Origin: Dipylidium caninum
Taxonomy: Eukaryota; Platyhelminthes; Cestoda; Cyclophyllidea; Dipylidiidae
Direction: 5' to 3'
Length of the DNA stretch: 64,000 bases
Assembly (NCBI GenBank): GCA_017562135.1
Contig: QEYB01001132.1
Location: 1 to 64,000, forward strand
Within the stretch, counting starts at the first letter, position 1, and each line of letters opens with the position of its first letter. Positions 38,201 to 50,515 of this stretch are shown piece after piece. A program made the position numbers and the translations under genes. Below the pieces are notes generated by a model. The model was not told the origin of the DNA. It searched no databases and saw only the letters and a program-made list of their open reading frames with translations.

Positions 38201-39825
38201 GCTATTATCAAAGAAGGGCTTTAAGAGCCAATTTCTCCTGTACAATGCGGCTTGGAGAATGAGTTGGATTACAGTGAACAGTGTCCAGATGATAAGCACC
38301 CAAGCCATGATGTTTTTGAAGTAATTCAATCCACTCATCATGAGATCCATCCTCTCCTCAATCATCATTGTCACTGCCACCTGAGAAGTGATATTCTTAT
38401 TAAAAGTGACATCCATCAAGTCCTCTTCTATCTCCACGCTTATATTTTCCTTGCCCAGAAAACGCAGAATGGCGTCTTCGCCCTCCTCCAACTGATCCTC
38501 ACTTACCGGCGCGACATCGGCCATTTCTGAGTGCAGACGGCTGGATTCTCGAATACAAATGTCATTAAGTTTGGCCACTCCGTTACACGCCTGTGTCGCA
38601 AACATACGCACCATATTGCAGAGGAATGACAAGGAGGACATAGACGCAGCACAGTTAAAGTAGAGTGTATTAAAGAAGGCTAAACACTGATTCTTCATGG
38701 CAATTTCATCTCCGCACGCCTCCACCATAGCCCGAATCCAATCCGACTTCTGGGTGAGCAGTTTCGTTGCTATGAAAATAATCTCCTTTAATTTTTTCAG
38801 AACCTCTCGTGCCTTATGCAAGCGTTCATTAATACTATCGATAAAGCCGCCCAGTTGCTTCGTTATAATTCTCAAGGGTGCCTTAGTGATGACGCGCATC
38901 AGGTCGGCGTTAGCACTAACCTGACCCAGTACACAAGCAATGCCATTGCGAAAATTGCCCGAATTGTGCATGAAATTGAGCGCCGGACCAGTGGCTGTTA
39001 AAGTTGTGGCAAACATCATCAACAGCCATCGTGTACGACTGGCGACAAGGTAGGGTAGAGTGATGAGAAGGATACAACGAAAGTCGGAGGAGAAGGCAAT
39101 TCCAAATATGGTAAACGTCATGAGGTAACCCGCAGACAGGGTAGCTAACCCAGATGCGTGCGCGAAAGCGGCAGATAACAAGAGGAAGGAAATGAAACCG
39201 ACGGCAATTCCTACAGTTATTCCAAGGTAATTCTCGCGTAGAAGGCTGCCAGCATCCAATGTGGCAGTTGCTGAGTACCATGAGGTAGGCTTTTTGAAGA
39301 AAATTCGGGGCGTGTACTTACAACAGGTCCTCTCGCAGAGGTCCTGCAATCTCGACATTAGACGAGTCCCCAAAGAGGGTTTCTCTAGCCCCCTGAGAAG
39401 TTCTTCGATCTCCTGTCGCATCTCCATGTGTTGGAGAAGAGCCTCGTCAACTTTATCACCAGCGTTTGCTCCATCTGCCTCCAATTTGCATTCTTTTGTA
39501 TCACTATCGTTATTTTTCGTCTCCTCCCATTTGTTCGACTTATTCGCGTTTGATCTCTGCGAACACAGGCTTTTTTGTTTGTAATCTTTTGCGACATGGC
39601 TCGAAACTTGTTTTTTACTCTTCTCTCCCACCAAAACGCATTATTAGCCTGATTTCCTTTAAAATTGACCTCATAAACGTGATTCAAACGGCCACGAAGA
39701 CTCGGATTTTCACTGTCATCATCACATTCTTCCGTGAGGAATGCTTCGATAACCGTTTCGAAAGTTTTAATCCATCCTGGGTTCTGTACTATTAATTTCT
39801 TTCTTATGTCCTTCTTACGCGACAT
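32238..39825 (-). CDS. DC-STAMP-domain RING protein (DCST1/2, Sneaky, SPE-42 family) with giant C-terminal tail
   Basis: Family members are multi-pass sperm membrane proteins needed for sperm-egg fusion. The exons I place are 39634-38174, 38018-37769, 37620-37363, 36435-34803 and 34687-32238. All have GT-AG junctions and agree in phase if one C is removed from the run at 37975-37979. Exon 1 holds the first membrane helices (starting RENYLGITVGIAVG) and the ASRTRWLLMMF loop region; exons 2-3 hold further helices. Exon 4 opens with RLRHLILAWYYPDG and carries an eight-cysteine C4C4 RING (FCANC, QCLHC, YCKVC, VCMYC) at about 36177-36039. The remaining roughly 1,200 residues are Ser/Thr/Lys/Glu-rich and look disordered, whereas human DCST1 and DCST2 are only about 700-770 residues in total. 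Exon 1's frame opens on TTG after a stop, so the start is unsettled: either an internal ATG (MEMRQEIEELL) or a short upstream exon from the ATG at 39825 (MSRKKDIRKK). Confidence 0.85.
36780..37175 (+). mobile_element. Mariner transposase remnant inside a DCST intron
   Basis: Degenerate plus-strand mariner sequence in the 927-base intron between exons 3 and 4 of the minus-strand DCST gene. Recognisable pieces are LHWFLRNTQLPPF followed by IITFDEKWIL (mariner's TGDEKWI block, first catalytic Asp retained) and, in another frame, PPHSSDISPTDYYLF (mariner's HPPYSPDLAPTDYHLF, last catalytic Asp). Only about 40 codons separate these blocks where intact elements have roughly three times that, so the centre is deleted. 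Inactive; terminal repeats not identified. Confidence 0.85.
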
Positions 39826-40668
39826 ATAGACTAGAATACCAAACCAGGTCGCATAAGATGCCTATGACGAAAAGAATACAGTTAAGGATATAGTATAATA
39901 AGATAATAAATTTTAATTACAAAAACTCTAGAAAACAGAAGGGGAAAACGACGATTAAGGGCATACCTGTTTGCAAACACAAATAACTTCTTTTGCGATA
40001 CAACCGAGAAATTTGTTTCCGGTAAGAAAAACACTATCTGTTCTGAGGAAACCTCTCGAATCAATAATTTGAAGTATGGAAAAATGACTCTCACACAATT
40101 CTCATAGACAAACGTGGTTGATTTTCAAAGGGAAATGAGGATTGGGTGAAGAATCACATTTAATTATTATATGGATAGAATTTACGGAAACAATTAACGA
40201 GTGTACATAAACAAACGTCGTTTGGGGTGGAGCGTGAGGAATTGGACGATAAGCGTTCAGGACTACAGGATTCAATTGAGATTACATTATAGGCTACGCC
40301 TCAAGAAGAATATTTACGTACAGATGTCCATAATGAGCAGCAAATGGTGTGTACGAATCTCAGAGGAAACCGGAAAGAGAAAAAGGCTTTGGAGGCAAAT
40401 TTATTAAGCAGTTGACATGTACGTTCAACAGGCATCCATATTACTCCGGTCTGTTATCCACATACCGCTTCGTTCAGACAAAGTTGCAGTTGACAGGGCG
40501 GCGGGATTCAATGCTTTTTTGTTATCGTATATTAACAAAAGCCTAATGACATGGCCTCAAAAAATGTGATGGTATACCCGCAAATTCACACTTACCGATT
40601 ATTCATTTCGTAACACCAAATATACATGCTTCTTATACTTTTACCTAAAACTTAGGAAACTTGGCACG
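39826..40668. other. Upstream of the DCST gene to the right arm edge
   Basis: A/T-rich single-copy sequence between the 5' end of the minus-strand DCST gene and the right arm. With PARP1 copy B starting at 40989 on the plus strand, the two genes are head-to-head about 1.1 kb apart. No promoter element was singled out. Confidence 0.5.
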
Positions 40669-40683
40669 AAGTAACGCCTCTGC

Positions 40684-40705
40684 AAAGTAACTCTCGGTCA
40701 GATGA
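40684..40705 (+). repeat. AAGTAACTCTC motif at the inner edge of the right arm
   Basis: AAGTAACTCTC, GGT, CAGATGA; mirror of 31704-31725 and first strongly conserved block of the right arm. Confidence 0.65.
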
Positions 40706-40988
40706 AACGAGGCATGGGACGGCTAGTTATGCCTGTATATAAAAAATTTTCAAACACCGGCACACAGAGTGTTAAAAACCGTTATAAAATTAAAGCACTA
40801 GTCTCAATTAAGTTTTTTTTATAATCTGATAATGTAAGCGTGAACACGAGGCGAAGTGTGGCTAGATGCAGAGACGAAAAATAACGTCCTTGGGCCTCAC
40901 GGAAACGAACCAATGAATTCGAAAATTGTTGGCGGCAAACCAAGGGCGGTGTTTGGTGTTTGGTGATTGTGGGGGAGCTGTATTGGCG

Positions 40989-43900
40989 ATGGAAACGGAT
41001 TATAAATGCCAAGCGGAATATGCGAAGAGTAATCGATCGAGTTGCAGACTGTGTAAGAGCACGATCGCGCTGGGCTCGTTGAGAATGGGTGCTCTTGTGC
41101 AGTCCCATATTTTTGACGGGAAAATGACTCTGTGGTACCATTACAGTTGTTTCTTCAAGAAGCCAAGGGTCCTTCAGACGAGCGACATAAAGAACTTTGA
41201 CGGACTGAAATTCGAGGACCAGGAGAAGATTCGGTGTGAGATAAGCAGTGAGAGGTTTCAGCAGTCGAACTTTTGCATTAAGGCTGGATCGGGCGAGGTG
41301 GAGAAGTGTTCGAGTTGCTCGAAGAGGCTGAAGGTAGGAGGAAGAGGTGCATCGGTAACTTGGTTGGTAGGATCCTTTCTTCGTGGATGGGAAATCGGGC
41401 GAACTGGGGAGGTGTTATCATGTGAAGTGTTTCGTGAGGAAGTACCCAGTGGCGGATGTGACCAAGTAGTTGTTGCCTCGAATTAGACATGCGCACCATT
41501 GTAGAATGAGTGGTTTCGGGAAGTTGAAGGCGCATGAGAAGTATGATTTGTCGGATGCGGTGTCCAACCTGAAGCCGTAAGTCGAGTGTGGGTAGGTGGG
41601 AGTGAAGTTGGCTGGAGGGGGGGCAGTCGGTGGTTGGCTGATGTGAGGTTGTTGCGTCCGACGGTAGGTCGTCGAGGAGAAGAAGTGGAGAGGAGTCGAA
41701 GGGCGCTGAGATCCAAGAAAACAGTGCTCCGTCGAAAAGGAGGAAGACGAGTTCGGGGGATGCCTTGAAGGTGAGTGTTGTGATGCTGTCGCGGTAGGTG
41801 ATGTGTGGTTGCGTGGAGGCTGGATGGTGGAGAGGAGAGAAGGTGGAGGACGAGAGAGTGTGGTTGATTATTGTTGATGTTGTTGTTGGTGGTGGTGCCT
41901 TGCAGGAGCAGAGCGAGGAGCTGTGGCGAGTTCGTGATCAGTTGGATGCGGAGGTGTCGACGAATGCGCTGGCAGGCTTGTTAGAGTTCAATGATCAGTA
42001 CGTGTCAAGGGGTCGTGCCGCCCTGCTGGATGCTGTGGCGGATGGGATGGTATTTGGCACGTTGCCCCGTTGCCCGCTGAATAACGCGCTACTGACTTGC
42101 GTGGACGGGGGGTTATCGGTGTTGCTCTGCTATGGACCAATGGTCGCCGTGTCTATTCTCGGCGTCGGGAGATGAGGCGAGCAAGCTGAATCGCGGAGAG
42201 TTCAGTGTACCGGAGGAGTACCACGATGTTCCCTTCCTGTGCGGTTGTCTTTGAATTGTATTAATGGTGGCATTAGTGTGGAAGGGCGCGCATTGTGTGA
42301 GGTAGAATGCAATACGAAGGATTGGTCTGAATTGATTGGTGTGTGTGTGCGTGTTGTGAGGCGAATCGGTGTTTGGGCGCGAGGTGGCGTGTTGTGTTTG
42401 GCAGTGCTTTGGTAGTGGTCCGTGTGAGAATGCGAGGGCATGAGAGTACTACTGTTGGTGAAAGTGGTTGTGGTGTTGAGATGTGAGATTTGGTCTGAGA
42501 CCGTGTGATATTTTGGTGTGGGTGAGAGAGACGAGGTAGAGATGATGAGTCCGAATGTGCCTTTCAGGAAGGCGTACAAGTGGAAGCCGCGTGTTCGGTT
42601 GTTTGCGGAGTCGTCGTCGAGAGTGGGTGCGTCGGCGGTGGCGAGGTTTAGGAGGAAGACGCCGCTGGCAGGGCTGCAGTTCTTGTTGGACACGGGAGCG
42701 TTGGCGGAGGGAGTGACGCAGCGCGAGGCGGCGGTAAAAATCAGGTCTCTGGGTGGCTCGCTGTTGTCGACTGTGAGTGCTTATTGGTGAAGGTGGGAAA
42801 CAGGTTGGTGGAGTGTTGGATAGGTAGGAGTTGGGTGGGATTGCCTGTCGACGGGGGCAACGGACGTGGGGATGTGGATGAGGGTGTCTGAAATAGGGCA
42901 AGTGGAGTACCGTATGGAGGCGAGGCTGGAGGCGTTCTCTTCCCCTCGTCATTTCGGTCATTTTGCCAAGTTGTAGCTAAGAGTATGGAGAAGTGAGGGG
43001 ACCTAATGGCAAGGGGTTAGTGGACCGCGTGATAAGATGTTTTTGTGAGTATGATGTGTGTGACTTGGTTGACTTGCATGTGAGTTTTCGTATGGGATAT
43101 TTTTATTGATGTCGTGTGATGCGGTGTTGGTGTGGCAATGGAGGGGAGTGGAGAATGAGGCTTGGCAGTTGTCTGACCATATCTACTCTATTGAATGCTG
43201 GACAGCGGTAAGGCAATAGTGTGGTAGGCGTCCAAGACATTTGGTTTGACTTACTGTGCCTAATTGGAAAGGGTTGATGGAGAAGCTGGACTTGACTGAT
43301 GCGGTGGAGGTGGGCCGAGCCGAGCTGGGCCGAATGGGGAGGTTGCTGGTGGGTGGGTGATGGTGCTTGCTGTAAGGTGACACGGTTATGGCTGACGTGT
43401 GGTTGAAGGAATTGTGATGCGGAAGGCGTGCGATGTAGGATGGATGTAGAGGGGAGGGAGTGAGGAGTGGCATTAGTTGTAGTTGGTGATCTTTTCCGTT
43501 TAGGTGGCGAGTGGAGGTATCTTCGTGACGCAGTGTCGGTGTGAGGAGACGGAGAGCAAGCTGGCGAAGCGTGCGAGGAGCGGTGGAATGCGTCCGGTGA
43601 GTTGGAGTTTGATTGCGGGAGAGTCGCTGGCGAAGGCGTCTAGTGCGGAGGAAGTAGAACGGATGGTGTCTGAGGATGCACTGGCTGACGTGTGGAAGTC
43701 GTCAGAGTCGAGCATGGTGAGTGTTTTGTTCTTCCGCGTTGGTGCTTCTTCTGTGTCCTGTGGAGCCATGCGGGCTTCGGGGAGAAGTGGGTGGGTTGCT
43801 TTAATCCTTCATGTTGTTATTGTTGTTCCTTTTTAGGCGTCGAAGTGTAAGTGTCAGTGTTGTTGTGTATGCTCGCAGGCTTTTGACTGGCTGCATGGGC

Positions 43901-46900
43901 GTGATTATTCGGTGTGCGGTTAGGGGTGTAGATTGCGCACGCGCGAGAGCAGGAGGAGGTGGTTGGACGCGATGTGGATGTGAGGCGAGGTGGAGAGGGA
44001 GAGGGAGAGGGAGAGGACTAGAGGTAAGGAGAGGGAAAGAGGCATTGATTGATTGGTGGCGAATTGTAAGACGTATTGATGTTGTGGGAAGAGATGGTGG
44101 CTGAGCATGAGTAGAGAGGAGAGTGTATGAGGGGATGGAGGCCGTCTTGTGTGTCCTTAGTAGGGATTGTTGAAGGCAAAGGTTGTGGAGTGCATGGCTT
44201 AGTTGTTATCGCTGTTTTTTTTATTTGAACCACATCCAACATTGGCGGAGAGAGAGGTGAGGTGTGTGGGCTGGTTTTTTTGAGTTGGTCGGACGTGGAG
44301 GCTTATTGCTTGTTGGTAGCAGTGGTTTGAGCGGTGTCAAGGTAGAGTGACGTGTCAGTGATTTGATGAAATGTTGGCAGTAGAGCCAAGGAGGGCGGCG
44401 GGACGAAGAGGTGGGAGGGATGATGAGACGGCGGCGGAGGGCGGGAGTGAAGGTACGCTGCAGCGTTTGCGCGTGAAAGGCGGTGCAGTGGTGGACCCTG
44501 CCTCAGGCTTGGAGGATTGCGCCAGTGTGGCGCGTGATTGCCATGGTCGTACACTCTCGGCCGTGCTGGGCATGGTTGACTTGGTTCGCGACTGCAATTC
44601 GTACTACAAGTGAGTCGCTTTTCTGTTTCCTAATGCATGTTGTGCCCACATTTCTTTCCCTGTGGGAGATGTGGATCCTGTTGTCCTCGTGCGGCGTGTG
44701 TGTGTGTGTATGTGAGTAGAAGGAAAGTGGTTGAGTGCGTGGAGGTTAGGTGGTTGGACGATGGTGCTAGTGGAAGGTGAAGTGGAAGAGAGGAGGTGCG
44801 TGACGGAGTGTTTGCTGTGGTGTTGGAGAAGGAAGTGAAGTTGGGTTGAGTGATGTTTTGATGGTGATGATGGTTTGCCAAATGTGTGTTAGACTGCAGG
44901 TGCTGCGGTCAGACGGTGAGCCACGTCGACACTGGGTGTTTCGTGGCTGGGGTCGCATTGGGACGGATATCGGAGGCTCGAAGGTGGAGCGGTTCGTGAG
45001 CATTGACGCGGCGACGCAGCACTTTGAGAATTTGTTTATGGAGAAGACGGGCAACGCGTGGGGTACGGAACGCGTTGATTTCAAGAAAGGGCCGGGTCGC
45101 TTTTACCCACTTGACCTGGAGCAATTTGAACCGAAGGTACGCGAAGCTGTGGTATTGCATGTGGAAGTTTGGAGGAGAGTTGTTGGTCGACGTGGTGGTT
45201 GGTAAAGATGGGGAGGGGTGGTGATTAATGCTACAGATGTGGTGTTGGGGGCGAGTGAGTTGTGAGGTGGAATGTAGTGGTGACTTGGGTGTTGTGGATT
45301 TGGCGGTAGTTTGAGCGTAGAGTGGGTGAGGAGGGTTTGGTTGCTGCTCACTTGGTGTCGTTCTGGCACTGGCGGTGCATAGGATGGCGTGGCGTAGATG
45401 CCGTGATCCAACTGTCTTTGTGTGAATAGGCGACAGTGATGCTTGCCCGTGTACTCACTCGGCTGGCGGTGTTTCTGTCATTGGGCGAATTTATGTTGTA
45501 GGTGGACGAGAGTGGAGAGAGGACGGATCTGCAGCATCAGGCGGCGTCGAAGTTGGAGAATCGGGTGCAGGCGCTGATGCACTTCCTCTTCGATTTGACC
45601 TCAATGAAGAACGCTCTGGTGGAGTTCGAGGTGGGTGTTGAGAATGCACAGGTGGAGTGCTTGTAGGAGCCAGGGCGACTGGGGTGCGATGAGATGAGGA
45701 GATGAGATGTGGTGAGGTGAGAGGCAGACGAAGCGTTGTGGCGTGATAAGGAGGTGTGGTTTTTCAGCTAGACGTGGGGAAGATGCCACTAGGGAAGATA
45801 TCGCAGACGCAGATTGAGGAGGCATATGGCGTTCTGAATGACTTGAGCAAGGTGGTGGAGTCGAAGAAAACATTGACGGGAGCAGAGATGAATGTTGTGA
45901 TGGGAAGCACGTCGCGCTTCTATACGCTGATTCCGCACGACTTTGGGTTGAGGACACCGCCGATATTGGACAGTTTGGAGGCGATAAAGGCGAAGTGTCG
46001 GATGTTAGAAGATCTGTTGGAGTTGAAGGTGGCGTATTCGCTGATGAGGGGAGGGGAGTGTGAGGTGAATCCGCTCGACGAGCAGTACGCGAAGCTGAGG
46101 AGCCGGATCGAGGTGAGTGTGTGTGTGTGTGTGTGTTTGTGGTCCTGTTGAAGGGAGGTGGGATTAAGCGGATGGAGATGAGTGATGTGTGTGGGTGAGC
46201 GAGCGAGTGAGTGTGGTTGTATTGTGGATGTGTTTACAGGCACTTGATCGCGACTCGGAGGAGTTCAGGCGGGTAGTTGAGTTTGTGCGGGTGACGCACG
46301 CACCGACGCACAAGACTTACAGTCTGGAGGTGGTGGACGTGTTTTCGGTTGTGAGAGAGGGCGAGGCAGAGCGTTTCAAGAGGCTGGAGAACCGGATGAT
46401 GCTGTGGCACGGATCTCGTCGCACCAATTGGGCAGGCATTCTGTACGTGTGCACGCGTCACGTACCCTCCTTGATGTGTTTGGTGTGCAGGGTTGGGGGT
46501 GAGTAAAGTGAGGGAAATGTTGTTGGTTTTTGGTGGTGGTAGATCGCAGGGTCTGCGGATCGCACCTCCGGAGGCGCCTTCAACGGGGTACATGTTTGGA
46601 AAGGGCGTCTACTTCTCGGACATGGCGAGCAAGTCGGCAAACTACTGTTACGCCTCGACGAAGGCGTCTCAGGGCTGCCTGTTGTTATGCGAGGTGGCCC
46701 TGGGTAGGACGGAGGACTGCTTCGCCGCCAATTGTGCCCGACTGAGGAAGCAGTTTGACAGTCGTAAAGGTGAGTGACTAGTCTTGTTTGCGGTGAGAGG
46801 CGATGTTATGCTGGTGGAGTTTGCGAGTGGCGTTGCTTTTGTCGCTAACCTGTGTGCGTTGTGAGCATGGCCGATGACAGAGGTGTTGTGTGATGCGAGT

Positions 46901-47438
46901 GGCTTTTTGAGTGTTGTAGGTGAACATGGTGAGTCTAAATGGGTTGAGTTATAGGAGGCAGTGTGAGGTTGTGCTGCCAGAGGAAGAAGTTTCTCCTCGA
47001 TGCTCGTCGATTGTGATGTTGGTGGAGTTGTAACGGCAGTCCTTAAATGGTTTTTTGACATGGCCTCGATACCACCTCCATTCAAGTGAGATGGGACGTG
47101 TTGTTGCACTTTTGTCTGCTGGCTGTCAGGGAGAGAAACGCGTGCTTTTGCGTTCGCGTGGACGTGGACGTGTGTGTGTGTGAATGTTGTTGTTGGGATT
47201 GGCGGAGGTGGTGAGTGCATATGTCTTTTCGCTTGCTTGAAAGGCGTGGGTGCGACTGCACCGAACCCGGAGACGTACTTCAAGGAGGCGGGCAGTGGCC
47301 GTGGTGTACCCCATCGGTGAGCCGGTGACCTCGACGGAGGTGAAGAGCGATCTTCTCTACAACGAGTATGTTGTCTACAACACAGACCAGATAAAGCAGC
47401 GTTACTTGGTGTGGGTGGACTTCAAGTTTGGATTTTAG
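40989..47438 (+). CDS. Poly(ADP-ribose) polymerase 1, copy B
   Basis: PARP1 senses DNA breaks and makes poly(ADP-ribose) from NAD+ in the nucleus. Exons: 40989-41333, 41371-41465, 41505-41576, 41648-41770, 41906-42238 (end approximate), 42568-42772, 43504-43716, 44381-44609, 44893-45136, 45502-45630, 45768-46112, 46240-46442, 46543-46769, 47244-47438; about 985 residues against 1,014 in human PARP1. In order: zinc finger 1 (C19, C22, H51, C54), zinc finger 2 split over exons 1-3, basic linker, PADR1 ([17 protein letters not shown]), BRCT, WGR ([16 protein letters not shown]), regulatory domain (KMPLGKIS), and ART with the His of LWHGSRRTN, the Tyr of the [14 protein letters not shown] block and the Glu of LLYNEYVVY. 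One base is missing in the linker exon (41690-41715), one extra G lies in the G6 run 42107-42112, and one extra C near 47299. All three sites are intact in copy A, so sequence error is as likely as decay. Confidence 0.92.
41334..41504 (+). other. Two tiny coding introns in PARP1 copy B
   Basis: GT-AG introns of 37 bases (41334-41370) and 39 bases (41466-41504) split zinc finger 2. Removing them is required to join CSSCSKRLK to the GRCYHVKCF half of the finger and to continue into the next exon in frame. Confidence 0.8.
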
Positions 47439-50400
47439 GGGAAGAAAAGAAGAGAGATGGAGACGATGTGATTATCCTACTGTTTGCAAGATGAGTTCTG
47501 TAATAAGATGTGGTTTGACGTGGTAACTCGAGTAGTAGTTTGGTTTGTGGCACGACATGTGGGTAGAGTAGCTGGGGGGTTGCTGTCTGGGTAACTCGTT
47601 GTGTAAGGGGGTGGAGAGAGCGAGGTGGTTGTGGTGGAGGTAGTGTTTGCGGGAGGATAGGAGATGAGGTTGCGTGGGGCGTGGGTGCTGTGTGTTGTCT
47701 GTGGTGGGGCCATTCAAGCCTGACGGCGGATTGGTGTTGTGGGGTGATGTTTGTGCATGTGGGATGTGCTACGGAAGAGAGGTGGTTAGAGGGGAGGAGA
47801 GTAGATTAGGTGAGGCATCGTGTGTGGATGTGGGCTGGCGCGTAGACTTCTGTGTTATTTTTTCGAGGGTCGTTCGCACCGTAATTTGTGTTTTAGTAGA
47901 GTAGTGGTGGTTTCCTTGATTGTGTTGAAGTTGGCACAGTTCCTGCTGTGCCGTGAAGGTTTGACGGGTTTGATGTTTCCCTCTCACCCGCAATGGGCTT
48001 GGTGCGGAGTTGTTGGGCGGAGGTGAGATTGCTGGACGGGTGACATTGTTAGGGTCGAAATAATGGGTAAATGGTGGACTGTGAGGCTTGCATTGGTAGT
48101 GTTGAGCCCAAGTACCGGTAAGGCTGGAGACAGAGGATAGGAGGTGTATAGTTAGTAGGTAGTGGGAGATGTCGGAGGATGGAGTGGGTGCTTGGGTCTG
48201 CTGTGGGGGTTACGATGGTGAAAGGTGTGCGGATTGGATGGGGGGGGGGGGAGGAGGTAGTTGGGTTGCACTCCGTCGTGGCGTCGGTGGTGATGTTCAT
48301 GTGGTACGACCCTAAACGTGTGATGTGCAGGAAGGGAGTGAGAGAGGGAGAGAGGTAAGTTGTTTTTTGCGGGAGTGTAGGGAGAATCAGATGAGGAGAC
48401 GGGAGCACTGCAGATGTGGTTTTGAGGCAGAAGCCATGAGATAAGAAGGAAGAGCGAGGATGGAATGGCGTGATGGTGTGTTCCGAGCGTTATAGACTCG
48501 AGTGGATTGGAGTGGGGTAGAATGGGTTCAGTGTGGTAGAATTGGGTCGCGTTGGCTGTATGTGCGGCGAGGGGGAGAATTTGTGGCAGTGAATGCGGAG
48601 TGGGGGTGAAAGTGACGAATGGTGGGAGGTGTGGGAGTTGGTTGGGTTGATGAAGGGAAGAGTGGACGGTTAGTGTTGTGGTACGAGCGGGTAGCCAGCA
48701 GGAGGGGCTTTGAGGGCACAGAAGACGTCTGGAGTGGGCGTGGCCTCAACGAAATACTCTGTTTCGGCCTAGTTTGTTGAGGAGTTGATTCAGACTATCG
48801 CATTGGTGCGTCAAGGGGAATGTGATACGGAAATCAGTTCGTCCTGAATGAACACGTCGGCATGAGTGTGGTAGGGGTGTGGTGAAGAATGCTTTCACCA
48901 CGGGTGGCCAATGCACCGGATCTGTTCATTGCGGTAGCAAGTAGAGGGAGAGCTGTTTATCGGTCTTTCCTACACACTGCTGGTGGACAGGAGTTGACTT
49001 AGCTTGACTTGAGGATGGGAGTGTTGTAGGCTAAAGCACATGGCAGAATGAGCCTTGACAACATTAGGACGTGGTCCTCCTCCTGCCCATCATCGTCGAG
49101 TGCTTCTTAACGTTGTAGCGGCGACAAGTGGTGTCGATTATGATTAATCGAAGTAGTGCTTTGCTTCTGGCAAGAATTGCGCTTCAGAGACCTGTGGACC
49201 CGGGACACGAGTGAGGAGGCCGCACAGAATGCATGGTTGGACAAAGTCGTGAGGCCCACGGGAAGCTGTCGAGATGTGACGTTATCAATAACCACAAGGG
49301 TAGTAGATGAGTCACGGGGAAGTGGTAAGCGGGTTGGTAGTTCAAGGAAGGAGATAGGGCAGTTAAGAAGCCGCGGTTGGTGTAGGATTGTTGCTAGTAC
49401 GGAATTTGGCTACGGATATCTGTAGTAGGCTGACAACCATGCTAATTCGGTTAGTGGCGGTGTCGAGACGTGTGGAAACTTAATTTAATATAATGATTCT
49501 TGATAGAAAGTTTGTGAAAGCCTTGCAGGGCTGGCGAAACGTGGCTTTCTTGCCTTGCCACATTGATGGGTGTAAGGAGAAAGGGATTGTCTTTCTGACT
49601 GCAATCTCCAGCCGAATCGTTGATTGGTCCACATTCAGGATCATAGTGGAGTACAGCAACTAGTGTGTGGGATTGTAACCCAGTTGATGTTACTGGTAAC
49701 ACAATTGGTAGGGATAGAGTCAATGCTCTGAAGCAGGCAGTTGCTGGATCGATGGATGTGAAAGTGTGGGTCCTATCTAGTGTGTCGAAAGTCATTTCAG
49801 GGTGCCTAATAGCGCAAAGCAAGAGGTGAATGCCATTAGCAACTAAAATTTTTGGTAAATGACGCGACAGTGAACTGTGAGTTGTCTTTAAATTGGTACT
49901 TTGTGACTACATTTTGCTGTTGTTCACACCGTGTTTCGGAACTGCGTTTTCGGTAAGAGTTACTGGCCACTTGTGCCCTGTCGTCTTCTTTGATTTAAAG
50001 CGTAAGGGCTTTTTGGCAATGTTTGAGACTTTCTTTACAAGAGGCCCTTATATGTGTTTAGTTTTATTGTTTCACTTCCATTTTTGTTGTCACCCTCAGA
50101 CCATTCTACAAATACCGCCTATTTTAAAACCACAGTACGTTTCTTCACAGCGTTGTTATATCTGTCAAATAAATCACGGCGCTTATGCACCATCCACGTT
50201 TGTACGTTGCAAAATCGCATACTTGAGCTTGTATTAACTAGGAACTTTGTAGTTAATTGCCAAAGCATATCACATGCAACGTCAAGTCATTTATTTGTGG
50301 ATAAGTGGAAAAGTCTAGAAGAAGTCGTGTTGAAGTCACAATACAATCTGCGTGTTGTGGCAAATAATGCTGTTTTGCAAATGCTGTCTCTATGCTTGTG

Positions 50401-50515
50401 TGCCTTTCCTTAAAATTAATGGAAAATACGCGCAATAATTACTGTCTTGCTGCAGACGTATTTTCTCATCCAAGCCTTTTGCCTATATCGGAAATTTATA
50501 TTTCAGTCTTGCCAC
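47439..50515. other. Right arm intergenic sequence
   Basis: Mirror of 21488-24597. The plus strand is strongly G/T-rich up to about 49 kb. No gene called; open frames shared with the left arm are interrupted in one copy or the other. Confidence 0.5.
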
